From: G965220825 sp965220825
Lineage (GTDB): Bacteria; Pseudomonadota; Alphaproteobacteria; UBA828
Direction: 5' to 3'
Assembly: GCA_965220825.1 (NCBI GenBank)
Contig: OZ244839.1
Location: forward strand, 434,001-498,000
DNA length: 64,000 nt
The number at the start of each line of letters is the position of its first letter. Position 1 is the stretch's first letter. The notes under the pieces were generated by a model. It saw nothing but the letters and a program-made list of their open reading frames with translations, was not told the origin of the DNA and did not search any database. Position numbers and translations under genes: made by a program. Below are positions 1 through 8,441 of the stretch, piece after piece.

Positions 1-1
1 C

Positions 2-1117
2 GTGGATACGGCGGACATGCCGACGGAGAACGGCACGCCGCTCGATGCCGGCCGCAGGCCCCGGTCGGACGCCGCGGTGGTGCGCCGCCTGCGGGCCGCC
101 GGCGCGACCATCCTCGGCAAGACCGTCACCACGGAACTCGCCTGCGGCGCCTCCGGCGAGACCCGCAACCCCCATGCGCTCGCGCATACCCCGGGCGGCT
201 CCTCCAGCGGCTCGGCGGCGGCGGTGGCGGCGGGGCATGTGCCGCTCGCGCTCGGCACCCAGACCGCGGGCTCCGTGGTGCGTCCGGCGGCCTTCTGCGG
301 CGTGTGGGGGATGAAGCCGAGCTTCGGGACGATCCCGCGTACCGGCGTCCTCGCGCTCGCTCACTCCCTCGACCATCTGGGCGTGTTCGCCCGCACGGCG
401 CGCGACATTGCACGCGCGGTGGATGTGCTTTCGGGCGACGACGGCGCCGATCCCGCGGCCGCGGGGCGGGCGTCCACCGGCCTGCTGCGCGCTCTCGCAG
501 CCCCGCTCGCCAAGCCCCGGCTCGCCTTCATGAAGGAGCCCGCCTGGCATGAGGTGGAGCCGGACGCGGTCCGCCGGTGGGAGGCGGCGGCGGCCCGGCT
601 CGGCGCGGAGCCGCTCGCCCTCGGCCCCGCTTTCGCGGACTCCGCCCGGGTGCAGCTCGGCATCATGCGGCGCGAGCTCGCCCACCATCTGGCACCCTGG
701 TTCGCGCGCGGCGAGGCACAGCTCTCCGAACGGCTGCGCGGGCACGGCGAGGCGGGCCGCGCGATCTCGGCCGGCGCCTATCTCGCGCTCCAGGACGAGG
801 CGGCCGCGCTCCGCCGCGCCTTCGCCGCCGCGCTCCACGGCTATGACGCGGCGTTGACGCCGCCCGCGCCCGGCATAGCGCCCGTGGGCCTCGCATTCAC
901 GGGAAGCCGCATGCAGACCATGCTCTGGACCCTCCTCGGCGTGCCCGCGGTCAATGTCCCGACGCTTGCGGGCGCGGGCGGCCTGCCGCTCGGCCTCCAG
1001 GTCGTGGGCCGGTTCGGCGCGGACGCCGCGGTGCTGCGCGCCGCCCTCTGGTGCGCGGCACGCCTCGGGGGGGAGGGGGACCTCGCCTGGACGCCCGCAG
1101 GAGGCCCCGCCCCATGA
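2..1117 (+). CDS. Amidase signature family protein, 5'-truncated by window edge
   Basis: C-terminal 371 residues of an amidase signature enzyme (hydrolysis of a C-N amide bond, cytoplasmic). The Gly/Ser-rich signature is visible at about residues 64-92 (GGSSSGSAAAVAAG followed by TQTAGSVVRPAAF), which supplies two serines of the Ser-cisSer-Lys triad; the catalytic Lys should lie upstream of the window. The usual DTGGS is TQTAGS here, a variant common in this family. The gene starts outside the window, so its true start cannot be given. Its TGA overlaps the ATG of the next gene (ATGA), implying translational coupling. The substrate cannot be predicted; family membership is clear. Confidence 0.9.
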   Translation: MDTADMPTENGTPLDAGRRPRSDAAVVRRLRAAGATILGKTVTTELACGASGETRNPHALAHTPGGSSSGSAAAVAAGHVPLALGTQTAGSVVRPAAFCGVWGMKPSFGTIPRTGVLALAHSLDHLGVFARTARDIARAVDVLSGDDGADPAAAGRASTGLLRALAAPLAKPRLAFMKEPAWHEVEPDAVRRWEAAAARLGAEPLALGPAFADSARVQLGIMRRELAHHLAPWFARGEAQLSERLRGHGEAGRAISAGAYLALQDEAAALRRAFAAALHGYDAALTPPAPGIAPVGLAFTGSRMQTMLWTLLGVPAVNVPTLAGAGGLPLGLQVVGRFGADAAVLRAALWCAARLGGEGDLAWTPAGGPAP

Positions 1118-2226
1118 CCCGCTTCCGCTTCGCCCACGCGCCCGGCGCCGACGAGGACGCCGCCCTCGAGGCCTGCCTCGCCCAGCTCGAAAGCGCCCCG
1201 CCCGGCGGACTCGGAATGCTGTATGTGAGCGACACCGTGGGCGACCGCCTGCCGGCATTGCTCGCACGGCTGCGGCGGGCGACGGGCGTCCAGGACTGGG
1301 TTGGCTCGGTCGGCACGGGCATATGCGCCGGCGCGCGCGAATATTACGAGGAGCCTGCGGCCGCCGTGATGATCGCGGACATCCCGCCCGAATCCTACCG
1401 TGTGTTCAGCGCGGTCAGTTACGACCCCGAGGCCTTCCGCCGGGAGAACGGCGCATGGATCGCCCGGGCGCGGGCGCATGTCGGCGTGGTCCACGCGGAC
1501 CCGCGCGACTTGGAAGTTCCCGTAATCGTCTCGGACATCGCCGACGGGATCAACGGCTTCCTCGTGGGTGGTTTGTCCTCCTCGCGCGACGTGCCGACGC
1601 AGATCGCGGGCGGAGTCGCGGCAGGCGGCGTATCGGGCGTTCTGCTGGCGGAGACGGTGGGCGTGGCCACCGATGCCAGCCGAGACCGACAGATCATGAG
1701 CAAGGGCTACAAGGTCACCGCGGCGCAGAAGAACATGGTGATTATGCTCGACGGACGGCCGGCGCTCGATGTCCTTCGCGCGGAGGCGGGGGCGTCGTCC
1801 GACCACGATCTGCCAGGGGCGCTCAAAGGCCTGTTCGTCGCGTGTCCGACCACAGGCGGCGATGTCGAGGGTCACTGGTTACGCGAAATCTCGAGCTATC
1901 ATCCCGTGCTCCGGCTCTTCCAGATCACCAAGCCCATCGAACGCGGGGCAACGATACATTTCTGCCGGCGGGACGTCGCCGTCGCGGAGGAGGAGATCGC
2001 GCGCATGGTTGCGTCGGTGAGGGGCAAGGCGGGCCCGGAGCCGAGGGGCGCGCTCTATTTCTCCTGCGTCACCCGTGGCGCCTACCTGTTCGGCTCCGTC
2101 TCCCGGGAGATGGTGTTGATCCAGCAGGCGCTCGGCGACCTGCCGCTGGTGGGGATGTTCGGAAACGGCCAGATATCGCGTGATCGGATCTACGCCAGCC
2201 GCGGCGTTCTCGCGCTCTTTTCTTAA
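1114..2226 (+). CDS. FIST domain protein (FIST_N plus FIST C)
   Basis: A 370-residue cytoplasmic protein with the FIST_N/FIST_C layout, proposed in the family literature to be a small-ligand sensory module, often linked to signal transduction. N-terminal marks are GMLYVSDTVGDRLPALL and the WVGSVGTG stretch; the C-terminal half carries VACPTTGGDVEGHW and GALYFSCVTRGAYLFG, typical of the FIST C region. No kinase, GGDEF or methyl-accepting domain is attached, so it is a stand-alone sensor. ATG 1114 overlaps the amidase stop by 4 nt, so an upstream in-frame start at 1051 is less likely. The coupling suggests sensing of an amidase-related metabolite, which is inference. Confidence 0.85.
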   Translation: MTRFRFAHAPGADEDAALEACLAQLESAPPGGLGMLYVSDTVGDRLPALLARLRRATGVQDWVGSVGTGICAGAREYYEEPAAAVMIADIPPESYRVFSAVSYDPEAFRRENGAWIARARAHVGVVHADPRDLEVPVIVSDIADGINGFLVGGLSSSRDVPTQIAGGVAAGGVSGVLLAETVGVATDASRDRQIMSKGYKVTAAQKNMVIMLDGRPALDVLRAEAGASSDHDLPGALKGLFVACPTTGGDVEGHWLREISSYHPVLRLFQITKPIERGATIHFCRRDVAVAEEEIARMVASVRGKAGPEPRGALYFSCVTRGAYLFGSVSREMVLIQQALGDLPLVGMFGNGQISRDRIYASRGVLALFS

Positions 2227-3272
2227 GGCTCCGCCGGCGCGGGCGGTGCGGCGCGGCCTGCGAGGTAGTCGTCCGCGAGGGTGCATACCAGTTCGGCCAC
2301 ATCGGGCGCGATGGCCCGTGCGGTGGCGGTCTCCCGCCGGGTGTGGACCCAGCCCAGATAGGTGAAGGCGCGTGCGAGCTCGAACAGCGGCATGTGCGCG
2401 AGCTCCTCGTCGGGCAGGTCCCGCACGTCCCTGTAGCCCGCGACCACGCTCGAACGCAGGGTCTCGTAGAACGGCGCGCCCCGGAACATGGTCCAGACCG
2501 TGGCGAGATCGAACAGATGCCAGCCGAACCCCGCGTCGTCGAAATCGAGGGCGACGATCCGCTCGCCGTCCAGCAGCAGATTGTCCAGATTGAAGTCCGC
2601 ATGGATCAGGCCGTAACGGCGGCGCGCCTGCCCATAGGCCGCGAGGTCCGCCGCTACCCGTTCGCGGGCGCGCCGGACCAGCCGATATTCGGCGCCGCCG
2701 AGCGCGTCCGACTCCCAGAAGCGGCCCCACAGCGGCTCCGGCCCCACCAGCCCGTCCGAATCCCAGGCATGGCGGACGAAACCGGCGGGGAGCGGCCAGC
2801 TCTCCGTGTGGTTGTGGAAGCGGGCGGCCATCCGCCCCACGCCCGCGAACACGCGGCCCGTGTCCGCGATCGCCGGGTTCGGGCCGTCCTCGATGGTCCC
2901 GAGGGCTTCGCCCGGCATCCAGCTCTGCATGTCCACTTGCCGGGGCTCGGGCACGCCGGCATGGCGAACGGTGGCGAAGAGGGCGCCGTCCGGCGTCGGA
3001 ATCGGGGCGGGCACGTCGATCCCGGCGGCACGCAGCGCCTCCACCCAGATCAGCTCCGAGCGCAGCGCCTCGTCCGTGTGGTAGGCGTAACGGTGGATTC
3101 GGAGCACGGCGTCCCGCCCGTCCGTCGCCCGCACGCGGAATACGGCGTTCTCGCGAATCTTCAGCAGCACCGGCTCGCAGTCCTCGACGCCCCAGAGCGC
3201 AAGCGCCCGGCCGGCAAGGGCGCGGAAGCGCTCGCTCTGCTCGTCGAGCGGCAGGTCGTAGAACCCGCTCAT
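2223..3272 (-). CDS. Aminoglycoside phosphotransferase-fold small-molecule kinase, hydroxylysine kinase-like
   Basis: A 349-residue APH/choline-kinase fold protein expected to phosphorylate a hydroxyl group with ATP. The catalytic loop HADFNLDN (about 224-231) and the metal-binding DFDD (about 243-246) are intact. It lies just downstream of, and on the same strand as, a class III PLP enzyme that resembles phospho-lyases (AGXT2L1/AGXT2L2 type). The pair kinase plus phospho-lyase is the known arrangement for 5-hydroxylysine breakdown. The start at 3272 (MSGFYDLP) is preferred over a longer reading to 3347 because the gene then follows the aminotransferase by 16 nt. Its 3' end overlaps the FIST gene end on the opposite strand by 4 nt. 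A homoserine-kinase-like or other substrate is possible. Confidence 0.8.
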   Translation of the reverse strand: MSGFYDLPLDEQSERFRALAGRALALWGVEDCEPVLLKIRENAVFRVRATDGRDAVLRIHRYAYHTDEALRSELIWVEALRAAGIDVPAPIPTPDGALFATVRHAGVPEPRQVDMQSWMPGEALGTIEDGPNPAIADTGRVFAGVGRMAARFHNHTESWPLPAGFVRHAWDSDGLVGPEPLWGRFWESDALGGAEYRLVRRARERVAADLAAYGQARRRYGLIHADFNLDNLLLDGERIVALDFDDAGFGWHLFDLATVWTMFRGAPFYETLRSSVVAGYRDVRDLPDEELAHMPLFELARAFTYLGWVHTRRETATARAIAPDVAELVCTLADDYLAGRAAPPAPAEP

Positions 3273-3288
3273 GGCCGCCGCTCCCGCC

Positions 3289-4578
3289 CTAGCCGGTCGC
3301 GAGGGAGGCCAGCGTCTCGTCGAGGGCGGCGAGCACCTCGTCGGCATGGCCCCTCTGGAAGGGCATGGGCGGGCGGATCTTCAACGCATTGCCGTACCGC
3401 CCGGTGCGCCCCACCAGCACGCCGCGCCGGCGCAGCCCCTCGACGGCGGCCTTTGCGTCACCCTCAGCAGGTGCGCGGGACTTGCGGTCCTCCACCAGCT
3501 CGACGGCGACGAACAGGCCATGGCCGCGCGCATCGCCCAGCCGCGCATGTTTCTGCTTCAGGCTCCGGAGCCCCTCCAGCAGATAGGCGCCCGTCGTCCG
3601 CGCATTCTCCATGAGCGCTTCCTCCTCGATCACCTGGAGGACGGCCTCGCCCACGGCGCAGGCCACCGGGTTCCCCCCGAAGGTGTTGAAGTACATGGCG
3701 CGGGCGGTAAACGTATCGAGCAGGTCGGGGCGGGCGACCACGCCCGCGAGGGGGAAGCCGTTCCCCATGGGCTTGCCGAGGGTGACGAGATCGGGCGTCG
3801 CGTCGAAGCGCCCATGGCCCCACATGTGGGAGCCTGTGCGGCCGAAGCCCGGCTGTACTTCGTCCGCGACATAGAGTCCGCCGGCCTCCCGCACCAGCGC
3901 GACCGCGCCTTCGACATAGCCGGGTGGGAGCTCCGGTACGCCCTCCGTCGCAAAGAGCGTGTCGAAGAAGATCGCCGCGGGTTTCATGCCCGCTTCCGCA
4001 AGGGAGGCGAGCGCCTCCCGCACACCGGCGAGATGGGGTTCGGCGGAGTCGGGCCCTGCGCCTTCCACCGGGCGGTAGGAATCGGGCACCCGGATGGCGC
4101 GCACCCGCGGATCGATGCCTTCCGGTCCTTCGAAGGCGGTGCAGAGCGCGGCGATGGTGGCGGAGTTTCCGTGGTAGCAGAAGTCGGTGACGATAATCCC
4201 CTCATTGCCGGTGCAGGCGCGCGCGATGCGCAGCGCAAGCTCGCTCGATTCCGTGCCGGAGCAGCAAAGCACCACGCGGGAGAGGCTCTCGTCGAAGGTT
4301 GCCGCGAGCCGTTCGCCATAGTCCAGGATGCGCTGGTCCAGATAGCGGGTGGAGAGGTTGAGCGTCGCGGCCTGGCCGTGGAGCGCCTCGACCACGCGCG
4401 GGTGGCAATGGCCTACATGGGGCACGTTGTTGTACGCGTCGATATAGCGGTTGCCGTCTGCGTCCCACACATGGACGCCTTCGCCCCGCACGAGATGGAG
4501 CGGCTCGTCGTAGAAGAGCGGCGCGCCGCTCCCCAGGATGCGGTGGCGGCGTTCCAGAAGGGAAGACTCGTGGGCCAT
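3289..4578 (-). CDS. Class III PLP-dependent enzyme, phospho-lyase-like (AGXT2L1/L2 subfamily)
   Basis: A 429-residue fold-type I PLP enzyme annotated generically as class III aminotransferase. The PLP-binding Asp is D239 (YVADEVQPGFGRTG) and the Schiff-base Lys is K269 (TLGKPMGNGFPLAG). Several stretches (FNTFGGNPVACAVG, ADEVQPGFGRTG, KIRPPMPF) follow, from memory, ethanolamine-phosphate and phosphohydroxylysine phospho-lyases more closely than omega-transaminases. These enzymes remove phosphate and ammonia from a phosphorylated amino-alcohol to leave an aldehyde. The downstream kinase gene would supply the phosphorylated substrate. An ordinary aminotransferase role is the alternative. Confidence 0.85.
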   Translation of the reverse strand: MAHESSLLERRHRILGSGAPLFYDEPLHLVRGEGVHVWDADGNRYIDAYNNVPHVGHCHPRVVEALHGQAATLNLSTRYLDQRILDYGERLAATFDESLSRVVLCCSGTESSELALRIARACTGNEGIIVTDFCYHGNSATIAALCTAFEGPEGIDPRVRAIRVPDSYRPVEGAGPDSAEPHLAGVREALASLAEAGMKPAAIFFDTLFATEGVPELPPGYVEGAVALVREAGGLYVADEVQPGFGRTGSHMWGHGRFDATPDLVTLGKPMGNGFPLAGVVARPDLLDTFTARAMYFNTFGGNPVACAVGEAVLQVIEEEALMENARTTGAYLLEGLRSLKQKHARLGDARGHGLFVAVELVEDRKSRAPAEGDAKAAVEGLRRRGVLVGRTGRYGNALKIRPPMPFQRGHADEVLAALDETLASLATG

Positions 4579-4710
4579 GGCCGGGCTCCGTCCGTTTCAC
4601 GCCGCCGCAGGGCTCGCGAGCGGTTGGACCTCGGCGCCCGCGGCGGGCATAATCGACCACCGGCGGGCCGGATCGTCGCGTGGGATGAAGCGGCGCCTGC
4701 GGAGGATGGG

Positions 4711-5244
4711 ATGTCGCTTCTCGACGACTTTGACTTCGACGTCAATAGCACGCAGGTGGCGCCGGCCGATCCGGCGGACTTCAAGGAAGGCATGCGCCGG
4801 CTTGCCGCGGGCGTCACCATCGTGACGACGGCGGTCGGCGGGCGTCGCAACGGGCTCACGGCGACAGCGGTCTGCTCGCTCAGCGCCGAGCCCCCCATGC
4901 TGCTTGCCTGCGTCAATCGGGAAGCCGGCGCCCACGACCCGACCCTGCTGAGCCGGGTGTTCTGCGTCAATGTGCTGGCCGAGAGGCATCTGGATCTCGC
5001 GGCCCAGTTCTCGTCCTCCGCCCGGGTCGCCGAGCGCTTCACCACCGGCGCCTGGGGGACGCTCGCAACCGGCGCACCGGTGCTCACCGACGCGCTCGCG
5101 AGCTTCGACTGCCTGCTGGGCCAGACGCTCAAGGCCGATACCCACACCGTTCTGGTGGGCCGCGTTCAGTCCGTCCGCTCCGATCCGGACCAGGCGCCTC
5201 TCCTCTATGCCGGCGGGGCTTTCGGCACCTTCACCTCGGAGTAG
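4711..5244 (+). CDS. Flavin reductase family protein (FMN-binding split barrel)
   Basis: A 177-residue protein with the flavin reductase (HpaC/DIM6-type) split-barrel pattern: FKEGMRRLAAGVTIVTT at about 29-45, then NGLTATAVCSLSAEPPMLL, and a C-terminal VLVGRVQSVR. Such proteins reduce FMN/FAD with NAD(P)H for two-component monooxygenases, or bind flavin. ATG 4711 follows a GGAGG ribosome site; a much longer open frame upstream is antisense to the aminotransferase gene and is not coding. It is transcribed divergently from the PLP enzyme. No partner oxygenase is adjacent, but three LLM-type monooxygenases occur elsewhere in the window. Confidence 0.85.
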   Translation: MSLLDDFDFDVNSTQVAPADPADFKEGMRRLAAGVTIVTTAVGGRRNGLTATAVCSLSAEPPMLLACVNREAGAHDPTLLSRVFCVNVLAERHLDLAAQFSSSARVAERFTTGAWGTLATGAPVLTDALASFDCLLGQTLKADTHTVLVGRVQSVRSDPDQAPLLYAGGAFGTFTSE

Positions 5245-5296
5245 CCGCCCGCGCCTCTCGGCCCCGCATCGGCCGGTCCTGAACGCGGACATGGCG

Positions 5297-5325
5297 TTGA
5301 CTTGGCCATGGGCGCGGCCCTAGTG
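5297..5325 (+). promoter_or_regulatory. Candidate sigma-70 promoter of etfBA
   Basis: TTGACT at 5297-5302, a 17-bp spacer, and CTAGTG at 5320-5325. The -35 has five of six consensus bases and the -10 is weak. It sits 28 bp before the etfB ATG in the only gap before the operon. Confidence 0.45.
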
Positions 5326-5352
5326 TGCGGCGCGTCGCGGGAGGGGGAATGG

Positions 5353-6108
5353 ATGAGGGTTCTGGTCGCGATCAAGCGCACGATCGACCCGAACGTGAAG
5401 GTCCGCGTGAAGGCGGACAACTCGGGTGTCGAGACCGCCAATGTGAAGATGGCCATGAACCCGTTCTGCGAGATTGCGGTCGAGGAAGCCGTGCGGATGA
5501 AGGAGGCGGGCGTGGCGGACGAGATCGTCGCCGTCTCCGCCGGCGAGGCGCGGACCCAGGAGACTCTCCGCACCGCGCTTGCCATGGGCGCCGACCGCGC
5601 AATCCATGTGGAGACGGAGGCCGAGCTCCAGCCGCTCGCGGTCGCACGCATCCTGAAGACGGTGGCGGAGACCGAGGAGCCGGGCCTGATCATTCTGGGC
5701 AAGCAGGCGATCGACGACGACAGCAACCAGACCGGCCAGATGCTCGCCGCGCTGCTCGACTGGCCCCAGGCCACCTTCGCCTCCAAGATCGACTTCAAGG
5801 AGGACGGCACCGCCGACGTGACGCGTGAGATCGACGGCGGCCTCGAGACCCTCAATGTCGACCTGCCGGCGGTGGTGACCACCGACCTCAGGCTCAACGA
5901 GCCGCGCTACGCCTCGCTTCCCAACATCATGAAGGCGAAGCGCAAGCCCATCGACCGGAAGACGGTGGAGGAGCTCGGGGTGGACGTGGCGCCGCGGCTC
6001 ACCGTGCGCACGGTACAGGAGCCGCCGAAGCGCGAGGCGGGCCGGAAGGTGGGGTCGGTGGCGGAGCTGGTCGCGACGCTGCGCGACGAAGCGAAGGTGA
6101 TCGGATGA
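5353..6108 (+). CDS. etfB: Electron transfer flavoprotein beta subunit
   Basis: A 251-residue EtfB, the AMP-binding subunit of the ETF heterodimer that passes electrons from acyl-CoA dehydrogenases and the dimethylglycine/sarcosine dehydrogenase family to ETF:ubiquinone oxidoreductase. The family-typical AMNPFCEIAVEEAVRMKE lies at about 35-52 and the recognition-loop region LNEPRYASLPNIMKAKRKP near 182-200. Length is normal. ATG 5353 follows a GGAGGGGGAAT ribosome site; the in-frame start at 5302 overlaps the candidate promoter. The last codons overlap etfA by 4 nt (ATGA). Confidence 0.95.
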   Translation: MRVLVAIKRTIDPNVKVRVKADNSGVETANVKMAMNPFCEIAVEEAVRMKEAGVADEIVAVSAGEARTQETLRTALAMGADRAIHVETEAELQPLAVARILKTVAETEEPGLIILGKQAIDDDSNQTGQMLAALLDWPQATFASKIDFKEDGTADVTREIDGGLETLNVDLPAVVTTDLRLNEPRYASLPNIMKAKRKPIDRKTVEELGVDVAPRLTVRTVQEPPKREAGRKVGSVAELVATLRDEAKVIG

Positions 6109-7058
6109 GCGTTCTCGTCGTCGCGGAACATGACAACCGGGAGCTCAAGCGCCCGAGCCTCAATGCGGTCTCCGCGGCGGGCGGGCTCGGCGGCGATGTC
6201 CACCTGCTGGTGGCGGGCGCGGGCGCCGAGGCCGTGGCGGAGGCCGCGTCGCGCGTCGCGGGAGTCGCCAGGGTCCTGCACGCGGACGACCCGGCCTATG
6301 AGCACGCTCTCGCCGAGAATGTCGCGCCGCTGATCGCGGGCCTCGCGGAGGGCTACAGCCATCTGCTGGCCGCCGCCACCACCTTCGGCAAGAACGTCAT
6401 GCCGCGGGCCGCGGCGTTGCTGGACGTGGCGCAGGTCTCGGACGTGACGGAGATCGTCTCCGAGAGCGTCTTCGTTCGCCCCACCTATGCCGGCAATGCG
6501 CTCGCGACGGTGGAGAGCGCGGACGCGAAGAAGGTCGTGACCGTGCGTGCGACCGCGTTCGACGCCGCGCAGGAGGAGGGGGGCGCGGCACCCATCGAGG
6601 CGGTGAACGGCCCCGGCGACAGGGGTATCATCCGTTTCGTGAAGCACGAGCTGAGCAAGTCCGAGCGGCCGGAGCTCACCAGCGCCGGTATCGTCATCTC
6701 CGGCGGGCGGGGGATGAAGAGCGGCGAGAACTTCCAGCTGATCGAAGCCGTGGCGGACCGGCTCGGCGCCGCCGTCGGCGCCTCCCGCGCGGCGGTCGAT
6801 TCAGGCTATGTGCCCAACGACTTCCAGGTAGGCCAGACGGGCAAGGTGGTGGCGCCGGACCTCTATGTCGCGGTCGGCATCTCGGGCGCCATCCAGCATC
6901 TCGCGGGGATGAAGGACAGCAAGGTCATCTGCGCCATCAACAAGGACGAAGACGCGCCCATCTTCCAGATCGCGGACTTCGGACTTGTGGCGGACCTCTT
7001 CGAGGCGCTGCCCGCGCTCGCCGAGGAACTGGACCGCCAGGAAATCTCCAAGGGCTGA
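6105..7058 (+). CDS. etfA: Electron transfer flavoprotein alpha subunit
   Basis: A 317-residue EtfA carrying the FAD-binding C-terminal domain: GRGMKSGENFQLIEAVAD at about 203-220, then the GYVPNDFQVGQTGK and YVAVGISGAIQHLAGM stretches that contact FAD. It pairs with EtfB to form the matrix-type ETF of the cytoplasm. Its start overlaps the etfB stop, giving equimolar coupled translation. An NAD-dependent 3-hydroxyacyl-CoA dehydrogenase follows after 17 nt, so the three genes form a beta-oxidation/respiration operon that is widespread in Alphaproteobacteria. Confidence 0.95.
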   Translation: MSVLVVAEHDNRELKRPSLNAVSAAGGLGGDVHLLVAGAGAEAVAEAASRVAGVARVLHADDPAYEHALAENVAPLIAGLAEGYSHLLAAATTFGKNVMPRAAALLDVAQVSDVTEIVSESVFVRPTYAGNALATVESADAKKVVTVRATAFDAAQEEGGAAPIEAVNGPGDRGIIRFVKHELSKSERPELTSAGIVISGGRGMKSGENFQLIEAVADRLGAAVGASRAAVDSGYVPNDFQVGQTGKVVAPDLYVAVGISGAIQHLAGMKDSKVICAINKDEDAPIFQIADFGLVADLFEALPALAEELDRQEISKG

Positions 7059-7075
7059 ACGGACGCGGCAACGCC

Positions 7076-7948
7076 ATGGTGCAGTCCATCGGAATCATCG
7101 GTGCGGGCCAGATGGGCGCCGGTATCGCCCATGTGGCGGCGTTGGCGGACTTCGACGTGGTGCTGACCGATGTGGGGCAGGCGGAGCTCGATTCCGCCCT
7201 CCGGTCGATCCACACCAATCTCGGCCGCCAGGCGCGCAAGAAGGCCATCACGGAGGCGCAGCGCAAGGCGGCGGTCGCCCGGCTCGGCACGGCCGTCGGC
7301 CTCGAGGCGGTGGCAGGTGCCGACCTGGTGATCGAGGCGGTGAGCGAGGACGAGGCGCTCAAGAAGTCGATCTTCGCGGCGCTGAAGGGCAAGCTGCCCG
7401 CGAATACCGTCATCTGTACCAACACCTCGTCGATCCCGGTAACGCGGCTCGCCGCCAGCACGGACCGGCCCGGCAAGTTCATGGGCATGCACTTCATGAA
7501 CCCGGTGCCGATGATGGAACTGGTGGAGCTGGTGCGCGGCATCGCGACCGACGAGGAGACTTACGAGATCGTCCGCACGGTCACCGAGCGGATGGGAAAG
7601 ACCCCGGCGATGGCGGAGGACTTCCCCGCCTTCATCGTGAACCGCATCCTCATGCCGATGGTGAACGAGGCCATCTATGCGCTCTATGAGGGCGTGGGCA
7701 ACGTGGCCGCCATCGACACCGCCATGAAGCTCGGCGCCCACCACCGCATGGGGCCGCTGGAACTCGCCGACTTCATCGGCCTCGACACCTGCCACGCCAT
7801 CATGCAGGTGCTCTATGAAGGCTTGGCGGACAGCAAATACCGCCCCTGCCCCCTGCTCGCCAAATATGTCGAGGCCGGCTGGCTGGGCCGCAAGACCGGC
7901 AAGGGCTTCTACGACTATTCCGGCCCCCACCCCGTCCCGACCCGCTGA
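7076..7948 (+). CDS. 3-hydroxybutyryl-CoA dehydrogenase
   Basis: A 290-residue NAD-dependent 3-hydroxyacyl-CoA dehydrogenase of the PaaH/Hbd/FadB2 type, oxidising (S)-3-hydroxybutyryl-CoA to acetoacetyl-CoA. The Rossmann motif GAGQMGAGIAHVAAL lies at about 8-22. NTSSIPVTRLA and the catalytic-His loop MGMHFMNPVPMMELVE lie near 119-145, and the C-terminal dimer domain ends with KTGKGFYDYSG. It is 17 nt after etfA, so probably cotranscribed. Length is normal for the single-function bacterial enzyme. Confidence 0.93.
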   Translation: MVQSIGIIGAGQMGAGIAHVAALADFDVVLTDVGQAELDSALRSIHTNLGRQARKKAITEAQRKAAVARLGTAVGLEAVAGADLVIEAVSEDEALKKSIFAALKGKLPANTVICTNTSSIPVTRLAASTDRPGKFMGMHFMNPVPMMELVELVRGIATDEETYEIVRTVTERMGKTPAMAEDFPAFIVNRILMPMVNEAIYALYEGVGNVAAIDTAMKLGAHHRMGPLELADFIGLDTCHAIMQVLYEGLADSKYRPCPLLAKYVEAGWLGRKTGKGFYDYSGPHPVPTR

Positions 7949-8028
7949 TCTGCCGTGGGCGTGTCGATTGCCGATACGTCCCCATATCCTGTATCGTGCA
8001 AGTCGGTCGGACACGCAACGGAAGCACT

Positions 8029-8193
8029 ATGACGGCAAGTAAGACTCACGATTCACGCCGTGGAATCTACATCAAGGTGAGTGAAACGGTGTGCGTGCGT
8101 GCGGACGTGAGCGCGAGGCGGGAAGTGTTGGGCACGCCGGAATATGGGCGCGTCACGAAGGCTGCCGTGCGCAATGACGCGAGCGAACAATGA
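8029..8193 (+). CDS. Small hypothetical protein, first gene of an accessory operon
   Basis: A 54-residue basic peptide starting MTASKTHDSRRGIYIKV; no family recognised. Its support is positional. The TGA overlaps the ATG of the next gene (ATGA at 8190-8193), which in turn abuts a third gene. An in-frame start at 7996 exists but 8029 lies closer to a purine-rich GGAAG. The sequence after 7948 drops in GC compared with etfBA-hbd, which fits acquired DNA. Confidence 0.45.
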   Translation: MTASKTHDSRRGIYIKVSETVCVRADVSARREVLGTPEYGRVTKAAVRNDASEQ

Positions 8194-8441
8194 GCGCTGC
8201 GTTCGACACGCTGTCCGCCGCCCGCGAGCTGGAGGCAGCGGGCATGGAGCGCAAGGCGGCCGAGGCGGTGGCCGGGGCAATCCGCGCCGGACAAGGGGAG
8301 CTTGCGGCCGAGGCGGATGTGCAAGCCGGGATCGGGCGGCTCGATACCCGCATTAGCGCTCTGCAATGGATCGTCGGAATCAATATTGCAATCAGCCTGA
8401 CGACGCTTGCCGCCGTGTTGGCGATGGCGTTCGGATCGTGA
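8190..8441 (+). CDS. DUF1640/CCDC90-like small coiled-coil membrane protein
   Basis: An 83-residue protein with the layout of the DUF1640 (coiled-coil, single-pass) family: AFDTLSAARELEAAGMERKA at 4-23, a charged helical stretch, then one C-terminal transmembrane helix of about 22 residues (WIVGINIAISLTTLAAVLAM). It presumably oligomerises through the coiled coil with its tail in the inner membrane. The eukaryotic relatives regulate the mitochondrial calcium uniporter, but bacterial function is unknown. It is coupled by ATGA to the preceding 54-residue gene and its TGA touches the GTG of the next gene. Confidence 0.65.
   Translation: MSAAFDTLSAARELEAAGMERKAAEAVAGAIRAGQGELAAEADVQAGIGRLDTRISALQWIVGINIAISLTTLAAVLAMAFGS

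Noticed and set aside
3271..4710. N-terminal extension of the flavin reductase frame
   Set aside because: It is antisense to the class III PLP enzyme; the recognisable reductase begins at ATG 4711 behind a good ribosome site.
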